Positions 24,817 through 33,950 of a DNA stretch of 64,000 nucleotides are shown piece by piece. A model generated the notes under the pieces. The model did not search any database and was not told the origin of the DNA. It was given only the letters and a program-made list of their open reading frames with translations. Each line of letters starts with the position of its first letter. The stretch's first letter is position 1. The DNA comes from Bryobacterales bacterium KBS 96 (lineage in GTDB: Bacteria > Acidobacteriota > Terriglobia > Bryobacterales > Bryobacteraceae): contig KB906767.1 of NCBI GenBank assembly GCA_000381625.1, positions 1,838,629 through 1,902,628 on the forward strand. The letters run 5' to 3'. A program made the translations under genes and the position numbers.

Positions 24817-27758
24817 AGAAGATGCCCAATCACGATTTCGTTCCGATAGAAGCGCTCACGCAAGGACAACCGAAACTGTGGCGCACGCCGGAGGAGTTCG
24901 AAGGGCAAACGCAGGAAATCGAGCTGGAAAACTTTTCCGAGGAAGGCATCGAGTTTTCCGGAGCCAGCAGGCGGCGTTTTCTTTCGCTGATGGCCGGCTC
25001 CATGGCTTTGGCCGGACTTACCGGCTGCACGCGGCAACCGGAAGAGACGATCATGCCGTATGTGACTCCGCCGGAGAACGTGGTTCCGGGCAGGCCGAAG
25101 TATTACGCGACGGCTGCGCCGGTCAACGGAATTGCGGAAGGCGTCATCGTCGAAAGCCATACGGGACGCCCCACCAAGGTAGAGGGAAATCCGGATCATC
25201 CGGCTAGCTTGGGAGCCACCAGCGTTCATTCGCAGGCCTGCCTGATGGATCTCTACGATCCCGATCGCGGCCGCGAGATTATCTATCTGGGGCTGCCGCG
25301 TAATTGGGATTCGTTTCAGGGGGCCTGGCAGCAGGCGATCGCTCTCGTTGAGTCGCGGCATGGCGCGGGATTCCAGATCCTCACCGAAACGGTGATATCG
25401 CCCACTCTCGGAGATCAGCTTCAAGCGGTGCTCAAAAAATTCCCGGCTGCGAAGTGGCGCCAGTTCGATCCGGCGGGACCGCATTCGGCGCGCGCGGCAG
25501 CGCAGATGGTTTTCGGCAAACCGGTGCACACGTATTACAAGCTTGCCACCGCCGATATCGTGGTTTCGCTCGATGCGGACTTTTTGGCGTGCGGCCCTGG
25601 ATCCACGCGCTACGCCCGCGATTTTTCGACACGCCGAAGGCAGGGCGACCGGCTGGACATGAACCGGCTCTATGTCATTGAGAGCACCATGACGGCTACT
25701 GGTGGGAAAGCTGATCACAGGCTGGCCTTACGCTATGCCCAGGTGGAAGAATTCGCGCGTGAACTCGCAGCCGCTCTCGGGGCCGGCCCGGGCTCCGGCA
25801 CTGGCGCCTACCAGTCGTGGGTGACACGGATCGCGCGCGATCTCCAAGCGCATAAAGGCGCCACCGCGATCATTCCGGGCGAGCATCAATCCCCGGCAGT
25901 ACATGCTCTGGCGCATGCCATGAACTCAGCCCTTGGCAACAGCGGTAAAACTGTAATCCACACCGATCCGCTGGAAGTGCAGCCAACGGACCAGATCGAA
26001 TCGCTACGCGAACTGGTGCGTGACATGAACGCTGGAACCGTCGATCTGTTGCTCATCCTGGGAGGCAATCCGGTCTACAACGCTCCGGCCGATTTCAACT
26101 TCGCAGCCGGATTAGAGAAAGTCAAAACGTCCATCCACGCGGCGACTCAGTTCAACGAAACGTCGCTGAAAACCACCTGGCATATTCCGGAGCCGCATTT
26201 TCTAGAGGACTGGGGAGATGCGCGGTCTCTCGATGGCACGGTCAGCATCATTCAACCACTGATCTCCCCGCTATACGCCGGCTCGCGTTCGCAGCTTCAG
26301 ATTCTCGACACGATGCTGCAATTTCCAGGACGTTCTTCTTACGAAATTGTACGCGCATATTGGTCGAAACAGAGCGGCGCGAAGGATTTCGAAGAGTGGT
26401 GGCGCAAGTCGGTACACGACGGATTGATCGACGGTTCGGCGCTGCCCGCTATTACAGTGACGCCAAAGAACGAATTCGGTACAGCGCAATCGGCGCCTTC
26501 CGGAGGGCTTGAGATTGTCATGCGGCCCGATGTTTATCTGTACGACGGTCGCTATGCGAATAACATGTGGCTGCAAGAGTTGCCGCATCCCATGACCAAG
26601 CTGACCTGGGATAACGCCGTTTTTCTGAGTCCTAAAACAGCCAAGCGGCTTCGCTTCGATAATCAACAGCACGTGGAATTGAAACACGGCGGCCGCAGTG
26701 TGCACGGCTCAGTCTGGATTCTGCCTGGCCAACCGGACGAATCCATCACCCTGGATCTCGGCTGGGGCCGATGGCGTTCCGGCCGGGCCGGCGACGGCGC
26801 GGGTTTCAACGTCTACGCGATACGCACTTCCGATGCGCTATGGACCGGAACGGACGTCGAGCTAACGAAGCTGGATACACCATATCCGCTGGCGACCACA
26901 CAAATGAATCAATCCATGGAGCACCGCGACGTGGTGATTCGCAACACGCTCGATGGATACAAGAAAAATCCCGATTTTGCGAAACAGACCGAGCACGAGC
27001 CCCCTGGAAATCTCACGCTTTATCCGCAGTGGAATTACACCGGCTACGCGTGGGCTATGTCGATCGATTTGACGGCCTGCGTCAACTGCCAAGCCTGTGT
27101 CATTGCATGCCAGGCGGAAAACAATATCGCTGTGGTCGGTAAAGAGCAGGTGCTGGCGCGGCGCGCGATGCACTGGCTCAGAATCGATACCTATTACGAA
27201 GGCGACATCAGTTATCCAACTGCTTACTACTCTCCGGTTCCATGCATGCAATGCGAGAACGCGCCTTGCGAGCTGGTCTGCCCCGTGCAAGCCACCAATC
27301 ACAGCAGCGACGGTCTGAACGACATGGTCTACAACCGTTGTATCGGAACGCGCTACTGCTCGAACAACTGCCCGTGGAAGGTGCGCCGCTTTAACTTCAT
27401 GCTGTATCAGGACTGGAACACAGAGACCTGGAAGATGCAGCGCAATCCGGACGTATCGGTGCGCAGCCGCGGAGTCATGGAGAAGTGCACCTATTGCGTG
27501 CAGCGTATTCGGGAAGCCGAAATCAAGGCGGCAAACGAAGAGCGATATATCCGCGACGGCGAGATTCAAACCGCGTGTATGCAAGCTTGCCCCACGCAAG
27601 CGATCGTCTTCGGGGATAAAAACAATTCGGCGAATCGAGTCGCCAAGTTGAAAGCTGAAAAACTGAATTACGCCATGTATGCGGAGCTAAATACGCGCCC
27701 GCGCACCACCTACTTGGCGGAGCTTCGCAACCAAAATCCGGAGTTTCAGAGTGCCTGA
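24813..27758 (+). CDS. actB: ActB, molybdopterin-enzyme-like / iron-sulfur subunit of alternative complex III
   Basis: 981 residues. RRRFLSLMAG at 53-62 is a twin-arginine export signal, and the following LTGC could be a lipidation site at Cys72. Residues about 85-730 resemble the large subunit of molybdopterin oxidoreductases, which carries no cofactor in this family. From Cys756 the C-terminal part is a NrfC/HybA-like Fe-S protein: CVNCQACVIAC, CMQCENAPCELVC, RCIGTRYCSNNC, CTYC and CMQAC give four cluster sites. The subunit links quinol oxidation to the ActA/ActE hemes. Overlaps actA by 4 bases and actC by 8. Confidence 0.94.
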   Translation: MKKMPNHDFVPIEALTQGQPKLWRTPEEFEGQTQEIELENFSEEGIEFSGASRRRFLSLMAGSMALAGLTGCTRQPEETIMPYVTPPENVVPGRPKYYATAAPVNGIAEGVIVESHTGRPTKVEGNPDHPASLGATSVHSQACLMDLYDPDRGREIIYLGLPRNWDSFQGAWQQAIALVESRHGAGFQILTETVISPTLGDQLQAVLKKFPAAKWRQFDPAGPHSARAAAQMVFGKPVHTYYKLATADIVVSLDADFLACGPGSTRYARDFSTRRRQGDRLDMNRLYVIESTMTATGGKADHRLALRYAQVEEFARELAAALGAGPGSGTGAYQSWVTRIARDLQAHKGATAIIPGEHQSPAVHALAHAMNSALGNSGKTVIHTDPLEVQPTDQIESLRELVRDMNAGTVDLLLILGGNPVYNAPADFNFAAGLEKVKTSIHAATQFNETSLKTTWHIPEPHFLEDWGDARSLDGTVSIIQPLISPLYAGSRSQLQILDTMLQFPGRSSYEIVRAYWSKQSGAKDFEEWWRKSVHDGLIDGSALPAITVTPKNEFGTAQSAPSGGLEIVMRPDVYLYDGRYANNMWLQELPHPMTKLTWDNAVFLSPKTAKRLRFDNQQHVELKHGGRSVHGSVWILPGQPDESITLDLGWGRWRSGRAGDGAGFNVYAIRTSDALWTGTDVELTKLDTPYPLATTQMNQSMEHRDVVIRNTLDGYKKNPDFAKQTEHEPPGNLTLYPQWNYTGYAWAMSIDLTACVNCQACVIACQAENNIAVVGKEQVLARRAMHWLRIDTYYEGDISYPTAYYSPVPCMQCENAPCELVCPVQATNHSSDGLNDMVYNRCIGTRYCSNNCPWKVRRFNFMLYQDWNTETWKMQRNPDVSVRSRGVMEKCTYCVQRIREAEIKAANEERYIRDGEIQTACMQACPTQAIVFGDKNNSANRVAKLKAEKLNYAMYAELNTRPRTTYLAELRNQNPEFQSA

Positions 27759-29166
27759 ATCGATTGCGCTCGAAGAACGGCAACGCCACACGGCACGGCC
27801 GCTCGATCCGAATAATCCGCTGGAAGTAGTCGCGCCGGGCACCACTTTCGAGACCGTCAGCGAGCAGATCAGCTCCATCGTGCTCACGCGGAAGACGCCT
27901 CTGTTCTGGTGGTGCACATTTGGATTCGGTCTGTTCCTGTTTGTCGTGTTCGGAATTTCGATCGCATACCTGCTCGCCAAAGGAATCGGCATTTGGGGAG
28001 TCCAAATCCCGGTCGCCTGGGCGTTCGCCATCACGAATTTTGTCTGGTGGATCGGGATCGGCCATGCGGGCACGCTGATTTCCGCCTTCCTGCTGCTGAT
28101 GAATCAGGGATGGCGCAACTCCATAAACCGGTTCGCCGAAGCGATGACCATCTTCGCCGTGATGTGCGCCGGAATGTTCCCCTTGTTCCACCTTGGCCGC
28201 GCATGGATCTTTTATTGGATATTGCCCTATCCCAACACGATGACGGCGCAGCCGAATTTCCGCAGCCCGTTGGTTTGGGACGTGTTCGCGGTCTCGACGT
28301 ACTTCACTATCTCAGTCTTGTTCTGGTACATCGGGATGATTCCAGATCTCGGTACTTTGCGGGACCGCGCGGCGGGCGGGTTTAAGAAGGGTTTTTACGG
28401 CGTCCTCGCTTTCGGATGGCGGGGATCTTCGCACCACTGGCGGCTGCACCAAACGGCCTGCCTGCTGCTCGCCGGCATCGCCACGCCTCTGGTGCTCTCG
28501 GTGCATACCGTTGTCAGCTTCGATTTCACGATCGCGATTCTGCCCGGTTGGCACTCGACCATTTTCCCGCCGTACTTCGTCGCCGGAGCCATCTATTCGG
28601 GTTTCGCGATGGTGCTGGTTCTGGGTCTTCCGCTGCGAGCGGTATATGGATTGCACAACCTCATCACGGTACGGCATTTAAACAATTGCGGCAAACTGAT
28701 GCTGGTGACGGGACTGTTTCTGGCGTACACCTACCTGATTGAACCGTTCACCGCATGGTATAGCGGCAACGATTTTGAAATGTACACCGTTCACAATCGC
28801 GCCGTGGGACCGCATGCGTGGAGCTATTGGCTTGTCATTCTGCTGAATGTCGTTATTCCGCAGGCGCTGTGGTTTTATAAGGTCCGCACAAGAGTCGTTC
28901 CGCTGTTCACTGTGTCGATGGTGGTGCTTGTCGGGATGTGGGTGGAGCGCTTCATGATTATTGTCACGGCGCTCGACCGCGATTTCCTGCCGTCTTCCTG
29001 GTCGAATTTTGTGGCGACTTTCTGGGATAACGCGATGTTTTGGGGCTCGATAGGCATGTTCATCGTGCTATTCATGCTGTTCGTACGCTTCCTTCCGATG
29101 ATCCCGATGGCGGAAGTGCGCGAACTGTTGCCGTTCTCGAAACCCGGGGGAGGCACCGAAAAGTGA
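27751..29166 (+). CDS. actC: ActC, NrfD-like quinol-oxidising membrane subunit
   Basis: 471 residues, GTG start at 27751 overlapping actB by 8 bases. About ten transmembrane helices of the NrfD/PsrC family are visible, from TPLFWWCTFGFGLFLFVVFG to the last at about residue 450. WWIGIGHAGTLISAFLLL carries the conserved His near the quinol site. ActC forms the quinol-binding membrane core together with ActF. The C-terminal end is cytoplasmic and charged. The next gene starts at the GTGA overlap. Confidence 0.92.
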   Translation: MPESIALEERQRHTARPLDPNNPLEVVAPGTTFETVSEQISSIVLTRKTPLFWWCTFGFGLFLFVVFGISIAYLLAKGIGIWGVQIPVAWAFAITNFVWWIGIGHAGTLISAFLLLMNQGWRNSINRFAEAMTIFAVMCAGMFPLFHLGRAWIFYWILPYPNTMTAQPNFRSPLVWDVFAVSTYFTISVLFWYIGMIPDLGTLRDRAAGGFKKGFYGVLAFGWRGSSHHWRLHQTACLLLAGIATPLVLSVHTVVSFDFTIAILPGWHSTIFPPYFVAGAIYSGFAMVLVLGLPLRAVYGLHNLITVRHLNNCGKLMLVTGLFLAYTYLIEPFTAWYSGNDFEMYTVHNRAVGPHAWSYWLVILLNVVIPQALWFYKVRTRVVPLFTVSMVVLVGMWVERFMIIVTALDRDFLPSSWSNFVATFWDNAMFWGSIGMFIVLFMLFVRFLPMIPMAEVRELLPFSKPGGGTEK

Positions 29167-29699
29167 ACGAAGCCGGCGTTTATGGGATGGTTGCCGAGTT
29201 CGGAGACGCTACCACGCTCGTGGAAGCGGCGACTGCAATCAAACAGCAGGGCTATCGGCAAATGGAAGCGTACACGCCCTATCCAATCAAAGATCTGCAT
29301 GAGATTATTCCCGGCAGCAATTTCGTCCCCCCCATTGTCCTGGTTGGCGGATTGATAGGAGCCGCAACGGCTTGGGGAATGGAGTATTACATCGCCGCCA
29401 TCGATTACCCGATCAATGTCGGCGGCCGGCCGCTTTATAGCTGGCCGATGTTCATCCCCATCTTGTTCGAGCTGACGGTGCTGTTTGCCGGTGTATTCGC
29501 TTTTTTCGGCACTCTGGCGCTGTGCGGCTTTCCGAGGCCGCACTTTCCACTATTTAATTTGCCCGAGTTCAGCGGCGCGACAAGCAACCGTTTCTTCCTT
29601 TGTATCGAGAGAGGCGACCTGCTTTACGATTCCGAGTCGACGGCCAGCTTTCTCCAAAGTCTCAATCCGATAGGAGTTTGGGAAGTTGAGGATATTTAG
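29163..29699 (+). CDS. actD: ActD, DUF3341 membrane subunit
   Basis: 178 residues from the GTG at 29163, which overlaps the actC stop (GTGA). The product begins MNEAGVYGMVAEFGDATTLVEAATAIKQQGYRQ, a typical DUF3341 start, and has two transmembrane helices (FVPPIVLVGGLIGAATAW and FIPILFELTVLFAGVFAFFGTLALCG). The C-terminal part (ERGDLLYDSESTASFLQSLNP) is soluble. ActD is a structural subunit of alternative complex III, with no cofactor. It overlaps actE by 14 bases. Confidence 0.9.
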   Translation: MNEAGVYGMVAEFGDATTLVEAATAIKQQGYRQMEAYTPYPIKDLHEIIPGSNFVPPIVLVGGLIGAATAWGMEYYIAAIDYPINVGGRPLYSWPMFIPILFELTVLFAGVFAFFGTLALCGFPRPHFPLFNLPEFSGATSNRFFLCIERGDLLYDSESTASFLQSLNPIGVWEVEDI

Positions 29700-30285
29700 C
29701 GCCGTCGCGATGTTTTCGTTGCTGTTGTTCCTGGCGGGATGCCGGCAAGATATGCATGACCAGCCGAAATACAAGCCGCTTGGCGAGAGCCGCTTTTTCG
29801 CGGATGGGCGCGATGCGCGGCCCATTCCTCCTGGAACCATTGCTCGCGATGAATTGAACGATAACGACTCCTTCCACACCGGCGCGGCAAACGGCGAGTT
29901 TCTCGACGCAATTCCGCTCAAAGTGGATTTGAACCTGCTACATCGCGGGCAAGAACGCTTCAATATCTTTTGCAGCCCCTGCCATGGGCGCACCGGCGAC
30001 GGCAACGGCATGGTCGCGCAGCGCGGCGTTAAAATTCCGGCCGATTTCCACACAGACCGATTGCGCTCCGTGCCGCCCGGCTACATCTATCAGGTCATCA
30101 AAAACGGCTATGGAGCGATGGGCGATTACGGGGATCAGATTCCAGTGAACGATCGTTGGGCGATTGTCGCCTATGTGAAAGCCTTGCAGTTGAGCAGAGA
30201 CGCCACCTTGAACGATGTGCCCACGGCTCGACGCGCACAGTTGAGCGGCGGAAACCAGCCGCCGCTACTGGGAGCGCCACGATGA
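29686..30285 (+). CDS. actE: ActE, monoheme cytochrome c lipoprotein
   Basis: 199 residues from a TTG at 29686 that lies inside actD. The first 19 residues form a lipoprotein signal (FLAGC, Cys19), so the protein is membrane-anchored by lipid on the periplasmic side. CSPCH near residue 96 is the heme site, and the Met ligand is probably in YGAMGDYGDQI. In the complex, ActE takes electrons from ActA/ActB. Overlaps actF by 4 bases (ATGA). Confidence 0.9.
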   Translation: MRIFSAVAMFSLLLFLAGCRQDMHDQPKYKPLGESRFFADGRDARPIPPGTIARDELNDNDSFHTGAANGEFLDAIPLKVDLNLLHRGQERFNIFCSPCHGRTGDGNGMVAQRGVKIPADFHTDRLRSVPPGYIYQVIKNGYGAMGDYGDQIPVNDRWAIVAYVKALQLSRDATLNDVPTARRAQLSGGNQPPLLGAPR

Positions 30286-31472
30286 CGACGACGGCCTCCG
30301 CCTTCGATGTCTCGCCCGAACTGAAGCGGGATCTCCAGCGTGTGTTCACGCCCGCGCTTGGCGCCGGAATTCTCCTTAGCATCGCTAGCATCGTCGGCGC
30401 CATTTACAGCCCCGGCGATTTTTTTCACTCGTATTTGATGGGATATCTGTTCTGGCTCGGGCTGACGCTCGGCTGCATGGGTATCCTGATGCTGCAATAT
30501 CTAACGGCTGGCGCTTGGGGAATTATGACGCGCCGCACGCTCGAATCCGCCAGCCGGACGCTTCCCTTGTGCGCGCTTCTGTTCATCCCCGTCGCGATCG
30601 GCATGCCGTGGCTTTACGATTGGGCGCATCCGGATCTGGTCAAGAATATTTACGTTCTCCGGCATCGCGCAGTCTACATGAATCCGTCGATGTACATCGG
30701 CCGGGCGGTCCTCTATTTCGTCGTTTGGGGAATCGTCATGTACTTCCTGAACAAATGGTCCCTGGAGCAGGACGAGAAAGGCGGAATGGAAAAACGGCTT
30801 GCCAAGCTAAGCGCGCCGGGACTGCTCATCTACGTGTTCACCATCAGTTACGCCACGATCGACTGGGCGGAATCCCTGGAGAATAACTGGTTTTCGACCA
30901 TTTGGGGGTTCCTGTTTGTGGCCCGGGAAGGCTTGGCGGCTTTCGCATTCGTGATTATCGTGATGGCGCTGCTTTCGCGAAGAGAGCCGCTGGCCAGCAG
31001 ATTCAAACCCGCACATCTGCACGACCTGGGTAAATTGCTACTCGTCTTTGTAATGTTGTGGGCCTATTTTGAATTTTCGCAACTAGTCGTGATCTGGTCG
31101 GGTAATTTGACGGACGAAATCCCGTGGTATCTGCATCGATTTGCGACATCCTGGGGCTGGCTCGGCGTGATGCTCATCGTGCTCGAGTTCATTGTGCCGT
31201 TCCTGATGTTGCTCTCGCGCCCGTTGAAACGAAATGCGACGGCGCTTTGCTGCGTGGTCGGCCTAATCATCTTCATGCGATGGGTCGATCTGATGTGGAT
31301 TGTGATGCCGCAGTATTACCAGCGCGGCTTCCGGCTGACGTGGATGAATATCGTCGTGCCGGCCTCGATCGGGTGCCTCTGGATAGCAGTATTCGTGTGG
31401 CAACTCCAGAAGCGTCCGTTGCTCCCTTTGCTGGCGCCCAATCTCGAAAAAGCGCTGGAGCATGGCGAATAA
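30282..31472 (+). CDS. actF: ActF, second NrfD-like membrane subunit
   Basis: 396 residues from the ATG at 30282, which overlaps the actE stop; the longer frame upstream is not family-like. Ten transmembrane helices are predicted by eye. The first are ALGAGILLSIASIVGAIYSP and LFWLGLTLGCMGILMLQYLTAG, and YFVVWGIVMYFLNKWS is typical of the shorter ActF type. It pairs with ActC in the membrane core. The next gene starts 11 bases before its end. No actG-type gene was recognised. Confidence 0.9.
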   Translation: MTTTASAFDVSPELKRDLQRVFTPALGAGILLSIASIVGAIYSPGDFFHSYLMGYLFWLGLTLGCMGILMLQYLTAGAWGIMTRRTLESASRTLPLCALLFIPVAIGMPWLYDWAHPDLVKNIYVLRHRAVYMNPSMYIGRAVLYFVVWGIVMYFLNKWSLEQDEKGGMEKRLAKLSAPGLLIYVFTISYATIDWAESLENNWFSTIWGFLFVAREGLAAFAFVIIVMALLSRREPLASRFKPAHLHDLGKLLLVFVMLWAYFEFSQLVVIWSGNLTDEIPWYLHRFATSWGWLGVMLIVLEFIVPFLMLLSRPLKRNATALCCVVGLIIFMRWVDLMWIVMPQYYQRGFRLTWMNIVVPASIGCLWIAVFVWQLQKRPLLPLLAPNLEKALEHGE

Positions 31473-32058
31473 CAACATGGGAAATTCTTCGGAGCGACGC
31501 ATTCTGCAAACGATCGGCCGGTGGCTGGGGAGTGCGCCGCGCACGGCCGAGGAAAGCGCCAGGAGTGCGCGGAATGTACCGGATGGAATCCGCCAGGAAG
31601 GCGAGCCCTACAACCAGGACATCGATTTCGAGCGTTCCGACATCGACACGCGAAACACGTTTGTTACCGCCGCGTTATCGCTGATCGCAGTATGGATACT
31701 TATCGGCTTGATCTATTTTCTATTCGCGTATCTAGCTCATGAACGAGCTGTAAACAGTCCTCCCCCGTTGCCCATTGAGGCGCACGGAAATCCGCTGCCG
31801 CCAGAACCGCGGCTACAACCGGCGCCTCACAAAGATTTGCAGAGATTGCGCGCGCGCGACGAATGGCAGTTAAGTCATTACTTCTGGGTCGACAAGACAA
31901 AGGGCAAGGTTGCGATCCCGATTGACCGCGCCATGGATATTTTGGCCGCGCGCGGAATTCCGCCGCAAAAGAAGCCGCCGAACCTGGTGCTTTCGCAGCC
32001 GGAGGCGGGTACGCGCCAAACGGGTTTTGAAGGAAAGGTGGCGCCGGAGCCGCGATGA
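31462..32058 (+). CDS. Unknown one-helix membrane protein in the act-cox operon
   Basis: 198 residues. A charged N-terminal part (about 1-70) precedes one transmembrane helix (VTAALSLIAVWILIGLIYFLFAYL). A Pro-rich linker and a C-terminal block (DEWQLSHYFWVDKTKGKVAIPIDRAMDILAARGIP) follow, which would lie outside the membrane. I recall similar proteins between act/cox genes in other Acidobacteria, but this cannot be checked here. It overlaps actF by 11 bases and sco by 4, so it is made with both. It could be a linker or assembly factor of a complex III/oxidase supercomplex; this is inference. Confidence 0.65.
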   Translation: MANNNMGNSSERRILQTIGRWLGSAPRTAEESARSARNVPDGIRQEGEPYNQDIDFERSDIDTRNTFVTAALSLIAVWILIGLIYFLFAYLAHERAVNSPPPLPIEAHGNPLPPEPRLQPAPHKDLQRLRARDEWQLSHYFWVDKTKGKVAIPIDRAMDILAARGIPPQKKPPNLVLSQPEAGTRQTGFEGKVAPEPR

Positions 32059-32903
32059 AGTTCTGCGCAAGTGTAAAGAAATCGGTAATTTGTGTTCCAC
32101 TCTTGCTGGGCCTGGCGGCGGGTGGGCTGTGCGCGGCAAACGGCCCGAACCGGCCTCCCGACCTGAATGGAATCGGCATCGAACAAAAGCTCAACGCACA
32201 GATTCCACTCGACACGATGTTCCGCGACGAAAGCGGCGCGTCGGTTCCCTTGCGAAGCTTCTTCGGCACCAGGGCCGTGGTCCTTGTGCCGCTTTACTTT
32301 CGCTGCCCCATGCTATGCAGCCAGGTTTTGAGCGGCGTGGTGGCGGGGCTGCGGCCGTTGTCGCTGAAACCGGGCCGTGATTTCGACGTGGTCGCCATTA
32401 GCTTCGATCCGGCCGACACGCCGGCCGAAGCAACGCTGAAGCGCGCTCAGTATTCCCACAGCTATTCGAGCAAAGCCGGCGTCAACGGCTGGCATTTTCT
32501 CGTGGGCAGCCAAGCCTCTATTGACGCGGTGATGCAAGCGATCGGATTTCACTATCGCTGGGATCCGGTCAACAAAATGTTTGTCCATGCGAGCGGGGTA
32601 ATGGTCGCCACTCCCGAGGGACGCGTCGCGCGTTATCTGTACGGGGTGGAGTATGAGCCGAAGGATCTCAAACTGTCCCTCGTCGAGGCGTCACACAATC
32701 GCATAGGCTCCGCAGTGGACCAGATTCTGCTGTTCTGTTATCACTACGACCCCAAAACCGGAAAGTACGGCGCGGTCGTCCTCGGGTCCCTGAAGATTGG
32801 GGCCATTCTCATTTTGGTGCTGATGGGAGCCGGATTGTTTTTCCTTTGGCGGCAAGACCTCCGTAAACACAGGGTTGAAGTGGAGGAAGTTACCCGCCAA
32901 TGA
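32055..32903 (+). CDS. SCO1/SenC-type copper chaperone for cytochrome oxidase
   Basis: 282 residues. Signal-like N-terminus about 8-28; thioredoxin-like domain with the copper motif CPMLC near residue 93 and the distal His in NKMFVHASGVMV. A C-terminal transmembrane helix (IGAILILVLMGAGLFFLW) anchors it. SCO proteins deliver copper to the CuA centre of oxidase subunit II, which is the next gene. It overlaps the preceding gene by 4 bases (ATGA) and coxB by 4. Confidence 0.93.
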   Translation: MKFCASVKKSVICVPLLLGLAAGGLCAANGPNRPPDLNGIGIEQKLNAQIPLDTMFRDESGASVPLRSFFGTRAVVLVPLYFRCPMLCSQVLSGVVAGLRPLSLKPGRDFDVVAISFDPADTPAEATLKRAQYSHSYSSKAGVNGWHFLVGSQASIDAVMQAIGFHYRWDPVNKMFVHASGVMVATPEGRVARYLYGVEYEPKDLKLSLVEASHNRIGSAVDQILLFCYHYDPKTGKYGAVVLGSLKIGAILILVLMGAGLFFLWRQDLRKHRVEVEEVTRQ

Positions 32904-33949
32904 TCACAAATTTCCGATTGTGGCCAGTATCGGCATCCTCCGTGGCGGGGCAATTCAATCTATTGTTCGTCGTGCTGCTCATCCTCTGCACGCTCGTGTC
33001 GGTTGCTATTGCGATATTTCTGATCTACTCCGTAATCCGATATCACCGCAAGAGTGAGAACGAGCTTGGGAGTCAGAAACGCTATAACATCCCGATCGAG
33101 GTCGCGTGGACCGTCATTCCATTCATTTTGTTTATGGCCTTTTATGTATGGGGCGCCAATTTGTACTTCCACATCGAGCGGCCGCCCGATAACGCCATCA
33201 GTATGTACGTGGTGGGAAAGCAATGGATGTGGAAAATACAACATCCCGAAGGCCAGCGCGAAATTAACGAGTTACACATCCCGGTGGGCCGGCCTGTGAA
33301 ACTGACCATGACCTCGGAGGACGTGATCCACAGCTTCTTTGTGCCTGCGTTCCGGACCAAACAGGACGTATTGCCGGGCCGCTACACCATGACCTGGTTC
33401 GAAGCGACGAAACCGGGCAAATATCACTTATTCTGCGCCCAGTATTGCGGAACGAAGCACTCCGGAATGATCGGTTGGATCTACGCAATGAACCCAGTAG
33501 ACTATCAGAACTGGCTCACGCAAGGCGCGCCGGAGGGGTCACTGGCATCCAACGGCGAAAAGTACTTTCATCAGTTTGGTTGCGCCAATTGTCATCATTT
33601 TAATAATCAAGGCCGCTGTCCGGATCTTCGCAATCTATATATGCGGCCGGTTCTGCTGACAACCGGGCAGACCGTCACGGCGGATGACTCTTACATTCGC
33701 AGGAAATTGCACGATCCCGATGCTCAGGTACCTTGGGGATTTTCGGCTGGCGTGATGCCGAACTTTACAGGCATAGTATCGGAAGAACAAATACTTGCCT
33801 TAATTTCCTATATTAAAGCTCTGGGGCCGCAGCCCGGCACACAAGAGCCGTCCAGCTCTGGCGCCGCGCCCACGCAATACGGAACGCAAAAAGGGATTGG
33901 CGGACCCGGAGCCACATCCAACGCCGGTTCGCAGGTGGAGAAGCGCTGA
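32900..33949 (+). CDS. coxB: Cytochrome c oxidase subunit II with fused cytochrome c (caa3 type)
   Basis: 349 residues. Two transmembrane helices at about 22-45 and 70-92. The CuA domain has the first ligand His in [11 protein letters not shown] and the cluster [13 protein letters not shown] cytochrome c domain follows from about residue 210 with CANCH and a probable Met ligand in GVMPNFTG. The last 35 residues are a Gly/Ser/Pro-rich tail. Electrons pass from the c heme to CuA to the oxidase core. It overlaps sco by 4 bases. Confidence 0.95.
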   Translation: MITNFRLWPVSASSVAGQFNLLFVVLLILCTLVSVAIAIFLIYSVIRYHRKSENELGSQKRYNIPIEVAWTVIPFILFMAFYVWGANLYFHIERPPDNAISMYVVGKQWMWKIQHPEGQREINELHIPVGRPVKLTMTSEDVIHSFFVPAFRTKQDVLPGRYTMTWFEATKPGKYHLFCAQYCGTKHSGMIGWIYAMNPVDYQNWLTQGAPEGSLASNGEKYFHQFGCANCHHFNNQGRCPDLRNLYMRPVLLTTGQTVTADDSYIRRKLHDPDAQVPWGFSAGVMPNFTGIVSEEQILALISYIKALGPQPGTQEPSSSGAAPTQYGTQKGIGGPGATSNAGSQVEKR

Positions 33950-33950
33950 T

